This document shows, in pieces, positions 1 to 8,106 of a stretch of 64,000 nt of DNA. The stretch is taken from contig NZ_JAIWOT010000001.1 in NCBI RefSeq assembly GCF_021295335.1, forward strand, positions 2,999,501 to 3,063,500. Direction: 5' to 3'. Origin of the DNA: Komagataeibacter sp. FNDCF1. GTDB taxonomy: Bacteria; Pseudomonadota; Alphaproteobacteria; Acetobacterales; Acetobacteraceae. Numbering within the stretch: position 1 is the stretch's first letter; each line of letters begins with the position of its first letter. Position numbers and translations under genes: made by a program. Under the pieces are notes generated by a model. It did no database searches, was not told the DNA's origin, and saw nothing but the letters and a program-made list of their open reading frames with translations.

Positions 1-23
1 GGAGATCGGCTGAGCCAGCCCGC

Positions 24-1127
24 ATGACCATGCCATGGCGCGTGGCCGTGGTGCTGCCCGCGCGTGAGGGGTTCACCGCTGGCGCCGTGGGTGCGATCGG
101 CCTGCAGGTGGCGGCCCTTGCCGGGCCGCGGGATGTGATCGTGGGGCCGGAACTGTCCGCGCCTTCGCTGGTGCCTGGCCATGAATACCATGCCATCCGG
201 CCCGGCCTGTGGCCACCGGGTGGCCGCAGCCTGCGTTACGCCGCGGCGGTGCTGCGTGCGGTGGCGGGCATTGCCCCGGCCGTGGTGGAAGTCCACAACC
301 GCCCCGATACTGCCCTTTACATTGCCCGGAACCGCCCCGGCCAGCGCGTGCTGCTGGTGCTGCACAACGACCCGCAGGGCATGCGCGGCGCGGATACGCC
401 CCCCCTGCGGCGCGACCTGCTGCGGATGATGGATGTGGCCTGCGTGTCGGGCTGGGTCCGCGCCCGCTTCCTCGATGGCCTGCCCCCTGCGTGTGAAGGC
501 CGGGTTGGCCTTTCCCCCAACGGTGTGGCCCTGCCCGCGCAGGTCATGCCGATGGACCGGCGCGACCCCTGCGTGCTGTTTGCCGGCCGCGTGGTGGCGG
601 ACAAGGGGGCCGACCTGTTCGTGGCCGCCTGCGCCCGGCTTGCCGTGGATCATCCGAGCTGGCGCTACCGCATGATCGGGGCCGACCGCTTCCGCCCCGA
701 TGCACCGCTTACCCCCTTCATGACCGGCCTGCTGCCCGCCGCCCGCGCGGCCGGGGTGGAAATGGCAGGCTACAGGCCGCATGCGGACGTGCTGGCCGGC
801 ATGGGGCGGGCCGCCATCGTGGTGGTGCCCAGCCGCTGGCCCGAACCCTTCGGCATGACGGCGCTGGAGGCCATGGCGGCGGGCGCCGCCCTTGTTGCCG
901 CCCCCTGTGGCGGCCTGCCCGAAGTGGTGGGGGATGGCGGCATCCTGTACCCGCCAGACCCCGCATCCGGTCTGGCGCGGGTGCTGGGCGGACTGATGGC
1001 GGACGGGGCGGCCCGCACGGATCTTGCCGCGCGCGGGCGTGCCCGGGCGGCGCGTTTCAGCCTTGCGCATGCCCGTGCCTGCCGCGACGGGCTGCGCGTG
1101 GCCTGCCTGCACGGGCGCCATGGATGA
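24..1127 (+). CDS. Glycosyltransferase family 4 protein
   Basis: Predicted GT-B fold glycosyltransferase of 367 residues that would move a sugar from an activated donor to a glycan or lipid acceptor in the cytoplasm. The N-terminal half has the Rossmann-like start of GT4 enzymes. The C-terminal half has the donor-site signature PEPFGMTALEAMAAG near residues 270-285, which contains the E-x7-E pair. Donor and acceptor cannot be read from sequence. A second ATG lies two codons downstream and is an alternative start. A reading frame entering from the left edge ends in TGA at positions 11-13, so the gene may follow another gene closely. A second GT4 gene lies 2.2 kb downstream on the same strand, which suggests remnants of a polysaccharide-related cluster. 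The family call is firm, the function open. Confidence 0.85.
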   Translation: MTMPWRVAVVLPAREGFTAGAVGAIGLQVAALAGPRDVIVGPELSAPSLVPGHEYHAIRPGLWPPGGRSLRYAAAVLRAVAGIAPAVVEVHNRPDTALYIARNRPGQRVLLVLHNDPQGMRGADTPPLRRDLLRMMDVACVSGWVRARFLDGLPPACEGRVGLSPNGVALPAQVMPMDRRDPCVLFAGRVVADKGADLFVAACARLAVDHPSWRYRMIGADRFRPDAPLTPFMTGLLPAARAAGVEMAGYRPHADVLAGMGRAAIVVVPSRWPEPFGMTALEAMAAGAALVAAPCGGLPEVVGDGGILYPPDPASGLARVLGGLMADGAARTDLAARGRARAARFSLAHARACRDGLRVACLHGRHG

Positions 1128-1247
1128 CAGGTTTTGGTTTTTCTGCACCGATGGGTATGGGACAGATCGGCCCATGGCCCTATATCTGGTCGGAACAGGG
1201 CTCATGCCAAACACAGTGCCAGACAATAGCGAAAGACTGGAGGCCAC

Positions 1248-2249
1248 ATGTCCGATACCGTTCAGGCAGCACCGGATGCCGCAGCCCAGAATGCCCTCGT
1301 GCCGGTTACGGTGCTGACGGGTTTTCTGGGTGCGGGCAAGACCACGCTGCTCAACCATATCCTGACCGCCCAGCATGGCCGCAAATATGCGGTGGTGGTG
1401 AATGAGTTCGGGGAGCTTGGCGTAGACAACGACCTCGTGGTGGATGCCGATGAGGAAGTGTTCGAGATGAACAACGGCTGCATCTGCTGCACCGTGCGCG
1501 GCGACCTGATCCGCATCCTTGGCAACCTGATGAAGCGCCGCGCCAGATTTGATGGCATCATTGTCGAGACCACGGGGCTGGCCGATCCCGCCCCGGTGGC
1601 GCAGACCTTCTTTGTCGATGAGGACGTGCGCGGCAGGACCCGGCTCGATGCCGTGGTCACGGTGGTGGATGCCTACAACGTCATCCAGACGCTGGAAGAA
1701 AGCCCCGAGGCGGTGAACCAGATCGCCTTTGCCGATGTGATCATCCTCAACAAGACCGACCTTGTGGATGAAGCGGGGCTTGAGGCGATCGAAAAGCGCA
1801 TCCGCTCCATCAACGCGGTGGCCCGCATCCACCGCGCGCAGCGTGGCGACGTGCCCCTGTCCGATGTGCTGGATCAGGGCGGCTTCGACCTGCAGCGCGC
1901 ACTGGAACACGCGCCGCACTTCCTTGAAGATACCAGCCATTCGCATGAGGCGGACGTGACATCGCTCTCCTATGAAGTGGAGGAGCCGCTGGACGCCGCC
2001 AAATTCCAGGCATGGATCGGTGCGGTGCTGCAGGAGCAGGGGGCTGACATCCTGCGCGCCAAGGGCATCCTGAACTATGCGGGAGAGGACCGGCGCTTCG
2101 CCTTTCAGGCCGTGCACATGATGGCGGATGGTGATTTCATCGGCCCGTGGAAGGAAGGGGAACCCCGTGTCTCGCGCCTCGTCTTCATTGGCCGGAACCT
2201 CAACCGCCCGCAGCTTCGCCGGGGTTTTGAAAGCTGCCGCGCGAAATGA
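1248..2249 (+). CDS. CobW/ZNG-type G3E GTPase (putative metal chaperone)
   Basis: Protein of 333 residues in the CobW/COG0523 group of G3E P-loop GTPases, whose members deliver zinc, cobalt or other metals to client proteins. Walker A GFLGAGKTT is at residues 25-33. The metal-binding CxCC motif (C78, C80, C81) is in NGCICC. The family ETTGLADP motif and the NKTDL guanine-specificity motif are present, followed by a CobW C-terminal domain. It starts at an ATG preceded by TGGAGG at 1238-1243. Its stop overlaps the start of the next WD40 gene (ATGA), so the two are probably co-translated. No convincing Zur operator was seen upstream. The metal and client are unknown; cobalamin synthesis is not implied because no cob genes are nearby. 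Confidence 0.9.
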   Translation: MSDTVQAAPDAAAQNALVPVTVLTGFLGAGKTTLLNHILTAQHGRKYAVVVNEFGELGVDNDLVVDADEEVFEMNNGCICCTVRGDLIRILGNLMKRRARFDGIIVETTGLADPAPVAQTFFVDEDVRGRTRLDAVVTVVDAYNVIQTLEESPEAVNQIAFADVIILNKTDLVDEAGLEAIEKRIRSINAVARIHRAQRGDVPLSDVLDQGGFDLQRALEHAPHFLEDTSHSHEADVTSLSYEVEEPLDAAKFQAWIGAVLQEQGADILRAKGILNYAGEDRRFAFQAVHMMADGDFIGPWKEGEPRVSRLVFIGRNLNRPQLRRGFESCRAK

Positions 2250-3328
2250 GCGATACCGTGAACGATACCATGGGCAGTGACGCCATGGGCCCCACCCTGC
2301 TTGAACGCCGGGGGGCCATACGCCAGCTTGAAGGCCAGATTACCGGCTGCGCCATCTCGCGTGACAGCCAGCAGGTCGCCTTTGTCACGGGGGAAGGCGA
2401 TGTCGTTCTGGCCGACCGGGCGGACTGGGGCCGGTCGGATGCATGGAATGTCCAGACCGTGCATGACGGTGCGATCCTGGCCATTGCCGCCGATGCCGCG
2501 CCCACCGGCTTCCTGACCGGCGGTGATGACAGCACCCTGCGCCGGATCGGGGCCGATGGCAGCGTAAGCGACCTGGTGCGCGGCCGCCGCTGGATAGAGC
2601 ACGTCACCACATGGTGTGATGACAGGGGCAAGGGGGGCGTGATCGCCTTCGCGTCCGGCAGGCAGGTCGAACTGCGTGACGCGGGCGGGCAGGCCACGCT
2701 CAAGGTGCTGGAGCACCCCTCCACCGTCAGCGGCATCGTGTTTGATGCCAAGGGCAAGCGCATCGCGGCCTCGCATTACAATGGCGCGTCGATGTGGTTC
2801 GTGCAGGCGAAGGTGGATACCGTCCGCCCGCTGGAATGGAAGGGCAGCCATATCGGCATTGCCATCCATCCCGCCGGAGAGGCGCTGGTGACATCGATGC
2901 AGGAATCGGAACTGCATGGCTGGCGCCTGTCGGACGGGCACAACATGCGCATGAGCGGTTATCCGTCCAAGGTGCAGTCCATGGCGTTCACGCGCAATGG
3001 CAAGTGGCTGGTGACCAGCGGCGCCGACACGGTTGTCATGTGGCCGTTCTTCGGTGGCGGCCCGATGGGCAAGCCCCCGGCCGAGGCTGGCGGCATTCCC
3101 GGCGTGGTGTGCACCCGCGTCGCCTGCCACCCGCTGCATGACATCGTGGCCGCGGGCTTTGCCGATGGTTCGGTGCTGATGGTCGATACCGGGGCGCAGC
3201 GCGTCCTGCCTGTCTGCATGGGTGGGGGGGAGCCGGTTTCGGCGCTGGCCTTCAGCCCGGACGGGTGTGGCCTTGCCTTCGGCACGGAAGATGGCCGCGT
3301 CGCCGTGGTGGATCTGGCGGCGCATTAG
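2246..3328 (+). CDS. WD40 repeat protein
   Basis: A 360-residue protein made of degenerate WD40-type beta-propeller blades. Recurrent blade ends such as the GDVVLADRADW segment, the LVTSGADTVVMWPF segment and the AFSPDGCGLAFGTEDGRVAVVDLA segment (the last split across about residues 333-357) show the pattern. It has no signal peptide, so a cytoplasmic scaffold role is likely. The start codon overlaps the stop of the upstream CobW GTPase, which implies coupled translation and a shared function, perhaps in metal delivery. A CobW-WD40 pairing is, as far as I recall, common in alphaproteobacteria. No catalytic residues were identified and the binding partner is not known. Confidence 0.8.
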   Translation: MSDTVNDTMGSDAMGPTLLERRGAIRQLEGQITGCAISRDSQQVAFVTGEGDVVLADRADWGRSDAWNVQTVHDGAILAIAADAAPTGFLTGGDDSTLRRIGADGSVSDLVRGRRWIEHVTTWCDDRGKGGVIAFASGRQVELRDAGGQATLKVLEHPSTVSGIVFDAKGKRIAASHYNGASMWFVQAKVDTVRPLEWKGSHIGIAIHPAGEALVTSMQESELHGWRLSDGHNMRMSGYPSKVQSMAFTRNGKWLVTSGADTVVMWPFFGGGPMGKPPAEAGGIPGVVCTRVACHPLHDIVAAGFADGSVLMVDTGAQRVLPVCMGGGEPVSALAFSPDGCGLAFGTEDGRVAVVDLAAH

Positions 3329-3368
3329 GCAGCGCTCCGACCACGGACGGGAAAGGGGGAGCGGGCGC

Positions 3369-4412
3369 ATGCGCGTGCTTCATGTCATGGCGGCACGCGG
3401 CAATGGCGGGGCGGAGCTTTATGCCACCGATGTCATGCTGGGCCTGCAGGCGGCGGGAGCTGCGCAATGCGCCGTGCTGCATCCGGCATCCCCCCGACTG
3501 GACGAAATGCGTGCGCGGGGGGTGGCGGTGGAAACCGCGCCCCTGCGCTTTCCCCTCCGCCCGCTGGCCCGCCATGCCATGCGCAGGCTGATCACGCGCA
3601 TGCGGCCCGACCTGATTCACTGCTGGCTGCGCCGCGCGGCGGAACTGGTGCCCGCGCATGCAGGCGTGCCGGTCATCGGCTGGTTCGGCAATTACAAGGA
3701 CCTGCGTCCCTTCGCGCATTGTGACTGGTTCGTGGGCTGTACGCCGGACATGGCACGATCCATGCGCGAACGGGGCGCACCGGCGGACCGGGTTGCCTAT
3801 ATTCCCACTTTTTCTTCCGTCACACCGGCGTCGCCGGTCAGCCGGCAGTCCCTTGATACCCCGGCCGATGCCCGTGTACTGCTGGTGCTCTCGCGCCTGC
3901 ACCCGGCCAAGGGACTGGAAACGCTGCTCGACACCCTGCCTGACCTGCCGGACTGCCATGTCTGGCTGGCGGGCGAGGGGGAACTGCGCACGGCCCTTGC
4001 GGCACGGGCGGCGCGGCTGGGGGTGGCGCGGCGGGTGCATTTCCTTGGCTGGCGCACCGACCGGGGGGCCTTGCTGGCGGCGGCGGATATCTGTGTCCTG
4101 CCCTCGCGTTACGAGCCGTTTGGTACTGTCATCCTTGATGCCTGGTCGGCGGATGTGCCGCTGGTGGCCTGTGCCGCGGCAGGCCCGCGCGCCCATGTGC
4201 GTGACGGGCACAACGGCATGCTGGTGCCCGTTGATGATGCGCAGGCACTGGCGGCGGCCCTGCGGCGGGTGCTGGATGACCCGGCTCTGGCCGCGCGCAT
4301 CGTGGCGGGCGGCAGGCAGGAATACACGGCGCGTTTCACCCCGCAGGCCGTGACCCGCCAGTGGCTGGACCTGTATGGCCGCGTGCTGTCAGCGCACGGC
4401 GGGGGCGGATAG
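3369..4412 (+). CDS. Glycosyltransferase family 4 protein
   Basis: GT-B glycosyltransferase of 347 residues starting MRVLHVMAARGNGGAE, the usual N-terminal strand and glycine-rich acceptor loop of GT4 enzymes. I chose the ATG at 3369 because AAAGGGGGA lies just upstream; the same frame is open further upstream but overlaps the WD40 gene. A donor-binding segment LLVLSRLHPAKGLETLL lies mid-protein. The C-terminal signature is YEPFGTVILDAWSADVP, in which the second acid of the E-x7-E pair is Asp instead of Glu. The 3' end overlaps the convergent ClC gene by 24 bp. Donor and acceptor are unknown. Confidence 0.83.
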   Translation: MRVLHVMAARGNGGAELYATDVMLGLQAAGAAQCAVLHPASPRLDEMRARGVAVETAPLRFPLRPLARHAMRRLITRMRPDLIHCWLRRAAELVPAHAGVPVIGWFGNYKDLRPFAHCDWFVGCTPDMARSMRERGAPADRVAYIPTFSSVTPASPVSRQSLDTPADARVLLVLSRLHPAKGLETLLDTLPDLPDCHVWLAGEGELRTALAARAARLGVARRVHFLGWRTDRGALLAAADICVLPSRYEPFGTVILDAWSADVPLVACAAAGPRAHVRDGHNGMLVPVDDAQALAAALRRVLDDPALAARIVAGGRQEYTARFTPQAVTRQWLDLYGRVLSAHGGGG

Positions 4413-5774
4413 CGGCGCGGCCGGGGGTGGCGTGGGCGCGCGGGGCGCCGTGGCCATGCCATCCAGAAACGCCTCGGCCAGTGCGGCATAGAGTGGCTGC
4501 GAACAGATCATGCGCGAGACGCCGTAGGCCAGGAAGGATGTGGCCAGAAGTGCCAGCGTGACCTGCTGGTTGTCACACATTTCCATCACGATGACCGATG
4601 CCGTAAGCGGTGACTGCACCACGGCGGAGAAATAGGCCACCGTGCCCAGCAGCACCACGGCGCCCGGCGTGGTGTGCGGCAGGAACTGCGCCACCCAGCC
4701 GCCAAAACCCGCCCCGATGGCGAGCGAGGGCGCGAACAGCCCCCCCGGAATGCCCGAACAGTAGGAAATGATGGTGGCGATGAACTTCAGGATGAAGAAG
4801 GAAGCCGGATAGTGCGTCCTGCCTTCGATGATTTCATGCGCCTGTTCATAGCCCGTGCCGTAGGTGATGCCGTCCGATGCGATGCCGATCACCGCCAGCA
4901 GCAGCCCGCAGCTGGCGGCAAACGCCACCGGCCTGCCGCGTGCAAACCGCCCCAGCCCCCCGGGCAGGCCACGGGTTGCGCGGATCAGGATGGCGGAAAA
5001 CACCCCGCCGCCAATCCCGCCCAGAATGCCGCAGGTCGGCACCGCGATCCAGCTTATGCCAATCGGCACCACCACGTCCGTGTGGCCGAAATAGCTGTAA
5101 TTGCCTACCAGTGCGATGGCGGTCACACCCGACAGGATCACGCCGGTCAGCATGGTGCCGCTGGTGCGCTGCTCGAACGAATGGCTGAGTTCCTCGATGG
5201 CGAAGACGATCCCGGCCAGCGGCGTGTTGAACGCCGCTGATACGCCCGAGGCCCCCCCCGCCAGGATCAGCCCGCGCCGCATGCTGACGGTGGACAGGTT
5301 GAGCCACCGCCCGCAGGCATGCATGATGGCCGCGCCGATCTGCACGCTCGGCCCCTCACGCCCGATGGAGCCGCCCGCCACCAGCCCCAGCGTGGTCAGC
5401 ACGATCTTGCCCGCAGCCACCCGCAGCGAGAGCAGCCGGTCGATGATGGCGAAGTTTTCAAGGTGCAGGGTGGCGATGGTCTGCGGTATGCCGCTGCCCT
5501 GCGCCCCCCGGAACCATGTGCGCGTGAGCCATGTGGACAGCGCCAGCCCCGCAGGGGTCAGGGCCAGCATGATCCATGGACTGATGGCGATGATATGATT
5601 GCGCAGCGTGGCCGCGGCATCGGCCGCCATGGCAAAGCCCACGGCCACCACGCCCACAATCACGGCAGCCGCCCAGCATGCCAGCTTGCGCCGCCACTGC
5701 TCGGTGGTGATACGGGCGGAACGGCGCAGGTGGCGCATGTGCCGCCGGCGGATCTCGGTTAGGTCGGTTCGCAT
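4389..5774 (-). CDS. ClC-family chloride channel / H+-Cl- antiporter
   Basis: Integral membrane protein of 461 residues with many hydrophobic helices. Signature ClC motifs are present: GSGIPQ at residues 93-98, GSIGREGP at 135-142 with the gating glutamate E140, and GIPGGLFAPSLAIGAGFG near residue 340. The FAIEEL segment keeps the two adjacent glutamates that in E. coli ClC-ec1 include the internal proton glutamate, so proton-coupled exchange is more likely than a pure channel. No C-terminal CBS domains follow. Antiporters of this type help acid resistance, which would suit an acetic acid producer. Its tail overlaps the convergent glycosyltransferase gene by 24 bp. Confidence 0.92.
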   Translation of the reverse strand: MRTDLTEIRRRHMRHLRRSARITTEQWRRKLACWAAAVIVGVVAVGFAMAADAAATLRNHIIAISPWIMLALTPAGLALSTWLTRTWFRGAQGSGIPQTIATLHLENFAIIDRLLSLRVAAGKIVLTTLGLVAGGSIGREGPSVQIGAAIMHACGRWLNLSTVSMRRGLILAGGASGVSAAFNTPLAGIVFAIEELSHSFEQRTSGTMLTGVILSGVTAIALVGNYSYFGHTDVVVPIGISWIAVPTCGILGGIGGGVFSAILIRATRGLPGGLGRFARGRPVAFAASCGLLLAVIGIASDGITYGTGYEQAHEIIEGRTHYPASFFILKFIATIISYCSGIPGGLFAPSLAIGAGFGGWVAQFLPHTTPGAVVLLGTVAYFSAVVQSPLTASVIVMEMCDNQQVTLALLATSFLAYGVSRMICSQPLYAALAEAFLDGMATAPRAPTPPPAAPLSAPAVR

Positions 5775-5912
5775 GACCGGCAGGGAACTTTCAGCAACAG
5801 CACTGACAGATAAACAGGGGGGTAGCAGTCGGGTTGCGGAACAAGGGTGGTATTTATCGCAGGCCAGCCCGTCATGTCCACGCGGGGCAGGCCCGCGGAT
5901 ATCGGCAGGGGA

Positions 5913-6815
5913 TCAGGGCAGTACCAGGACACCGGTATGCTTGGCCTTGCGCTCGGGTTCGACATGGATGTTGATCAGCGCCTGGCCCACGCCCGCACGC
6001 AGCCCGGCCTCCACGCGGTCACAGATATGGTGGGCGTCTTCCACGCTCATGGTGCCGGGCACCACAAGGTGGAATTCGATGAAGGTCATTGCCCCCACGA
6101 TGCGCGCGCGGATGTCATGCGCCTCCATCGCCCCGGTGGCAGTGTGGGAGATGATGGAACGGATCTCGGCCAGCGTTTCCGAATTGGGGGCCTCATCCAT
6201 CAGTCCCGCAATCGAGGTCCGCATCATCTCCCACCCCGTGCGCAGCACGTTGAGCGAGATCATGGCCGCCAGCAGCGGGTCGAGCCACAGCCAGCCGGTC
6301 AGCGGTATCAGGATGAAACCGCAGATCAGCACGGCGGAGGTCCACACATCGGACAGCACATGGTGCCCGCCTGCCACCAGTGCGGGCGAATGGTGCGCCC
6401 GCCCCAGCCGCAGCAGCAGCACGCCCCACCCCAGATTGAGCAGCCCCGCCCCGCCATTCAGGCTTATGCCCAGCAGCGAATCCTCGGGCGCATGCATGTG
6501 CCGGAACCCGATCCATGCCTCATGCGCGATGGTGATGGAGGTTATGACAACCAGTACCCCTTCCGCCACGGCGGACAGGTATTCGGCCTTGTAATGGCCA
6601 TAGGTGTGGTTGTGGTCGGGCGGCAGGCTGGCCACCCGCAGCGCCCACAGCCCCGCCACGGCGGAGACCACGTTGATGATCGTCTCCACCGCATCCGAAT
6701 ACAGTGCGATGCTGTCCGTGACCCGCCATGCCGCGTATTTCATGCCGAGGGCGATGAGGCTGACCGCAACGCTGCACCACGCGGCCAGGATCTTGGTATC
6801 GGTTTTCGCGAACAT
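5913..6815 (-). CDS. Cation diffusion facilitator family transporter
   Basis: About 300 residues with six predicted membrane helices followed by a cytoplasmic domain, typical of CDF metal/proton antiporters that export Zn, Fe, Mn or similar ions. The first metal site is SDAVETI in helix 2. The second is HVLSD in helix 5, an HxxxD motif. The C-terminal domain carries the usual His/Asp pattern, including EFHLVVPG. I placed the start at MFAKTDTK (6815), which leaves a short gap to the upstream CDF gene; an in-frame start at 6878 would overlap that gene by 41 bp. It forms a same-strand pair with the His-rich CDF gene. The metal is not predictable. Confidence 0.85.
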   Translation of the reverse strand: MFAKTDTKILAAWCSVAVSLIALGMKYAAWRVTDSIALYSDAVETIINVVSAVAGLWALRVASLPPDHNHTYGHYKAEYLSAVAEGVLVVITSITIAHEAWIGFRHMHAPEDSLLGISLNGGAGLLNLGWGVLLLRLGRAHHSPALVAGGHHVLSDVWTSAVLICGFILIPLTGWLWLDPLLAAMISLNVLRTGWEMMRTSIAGLMDEAPNSETLAEIRSIISHTATGAMEAHDIRARIVGAMTFIEFHLVVPGTMSVEDAHHICDRVEAGLRAGVGQALINIHVEPERKAKHTGVLVLP

Positions 6816-6837
6816 GCCTGACGGGCGATCCTTGTCT

Positions 6838-7944
6838 TCAGACGGTATGGGCACTGGCGAGAATGCAGATATCGGCATCGCTCAGGGTCTCGATCTGCAA
6901 CGTGGGATGCACGATGCCAAAGCGTTCATTCAGTTCGCGCGCGGCCAGATTCAGCAGCCCTTCCGCCGGGTGGCCGCTTTCACGCGCGTCACGCACAAGG
7001 TGTACGGTCAGTGCCGTCTCGGTCGTGCTGATCGGCCAGATATGCAGGTCATGCAGGTCGCACACGCCGGGCAGCGTGCGCAGGAAGGTGGCCACCTGTG
7101 CCGGGTCGATGCCGCGCGGCACGCGGTCCAGCGCCATGTCCAGCGAATCCCGCAGGAGCGACCACGTGGCCACGATGATGGACAGCGAGACGACAAGACA
7201 GATGGCGGGATCGATTCGCAGCCACCCCGTCAGCAGGATCACGCCGCCGCCCGCCACCACGGCCAGCGACATCAGCGCGTCCGACGCCATGTGCAGGAAT
7301 GCGCCATGCAGGTTGAGGTCCTTCCTGCCGCCGCTTGCGAACAGCAGCGCCGTAAGCCCGTTCACCACAATGCCGATGCCCGCCACCACCATCACCGCGA
7401 CACCGGCCACCGGGTGCGGGTGGACAAGGCGCTGCACGGCTTCCCACATGATCCCGCCGGTCACCACCAGCAGGGCCACGGCATTGCCCAGGGCCGCGAG
7501 GATGGAAGACCGGCGCAGCCCGTAGGTGAAAGTGGCGGTGGGGGAGCGGCGGGACAGCACTTCGGCCAGCCACGCCGCTCCCAGCGCCAGCACGTCGGAC
7601 AGGTTGTGCCCCGCATCCGCCAGCAGCGAGAGCGCATGGCTGCGCACGCCCCATGCCGCTTCCCCGATCACATAGACAAGGTTGAGGGCAATCCCGATGG
7701 CGAATGCCCGCCCGTAGGATGCGGGGGCATGCACGTGATGGTGGCCGAACAGCCCGCCATGCCCATGGTCATGCCCGCAGTCATGGCCCGTGTGGTCATG
7801 GCCGTCATGTGCGTCACCTGCGGGGTCATGGCCATCATGGTCATGTCCGGCATGGTCATGGGTCGTGCCGCCGTCATGCACATGGTCATGCGCGACCGTA
7901 TGGGCATGGCCGTCATGGCCATGATTGTGTTGGCATGCGCCCAT
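6838..7944 (-). CDS. Histidine-rich CDF zinc transporter (ZitB/CzcD-like)
   Basis: CDF transporter of 368 residues when started at MGACQHNHGH (7944). An in-frame ATG at 8013 would add 23 residues. Residues 1-80 are a low-complexity chain of His, Asp and Gly (HDHAGHDHDGHD-type units) that is expected to bind metal in the cytoplasm. The membrane part follows, with the HALSLLADAGHNLSD motif giving the HxxxD pair of helix 2 and HMASDALMS giving that of helix 5. This pattern is that of zinc-exporting ZitB/CzcD proteins. The adjacent second CDF gene suggests a two-pump operon. The His-rich DNA is repetitive and may vary in length between strains. Confidence 0.88.
   Translation of the reverse strand: MGACQHNHGHDGHAHTVAHDHVHDGGTTHDHAGHDHDGHDPAGDAHDGHDHTGHDCGHDHGHGGLFGHHHVHAPASYGRAFAIGIALNLVYVIGEAAWGVRSHALSLLADAGHNLSDVLALGAAWLAEVLSRRSPTATFTYGLRRSSILAALGNAVALLVVTGGIMWEAVQRLVHPHPVAGVAVMVVAGIGIVVNGLTALLFASGGRKDLNLHGAFLHMASDALMSLAVVAGGGVILLTGWLRIDPAICLVVSLSIIVATWSLLRDSLDMALDRVPRGIDPAQVATFLRTLPGVCDLHDLHIWPISTTETALTVHLVRDARESGHPAEGLLNLAARELNERFGIVHPTLQIETLSDADICILASAHTV
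7725..7940. repeat. CATGGTCATG-like low-complexity tract encoding His/Asp-rich tail
   Basis: The DNA is dominated by short tandem units of the form CATGNNCATG, which read on the minus strand as His, Asp and Gly codons of the CDF transporter. It is coding sequence, not an intergenic repeat. Such a tract could expand or contract by slippage or recombination. Confidence 0.7.
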
Positions 7945-8106
7945 GGGGCTGTGTCCATCTGCAGGAAAGCAAGGGTAACGCGGCCTTCCTAGCAGAAGGT
8001 TAAGCGCTGTCACCAGTACTTAGCACGTTTTGCGCGGGCATGGGCCGTGATAAGCCACCCGAACGGCCCATGCCCGGGTTCCCACTGCCACAGGAAACAT
8101 GACCCG

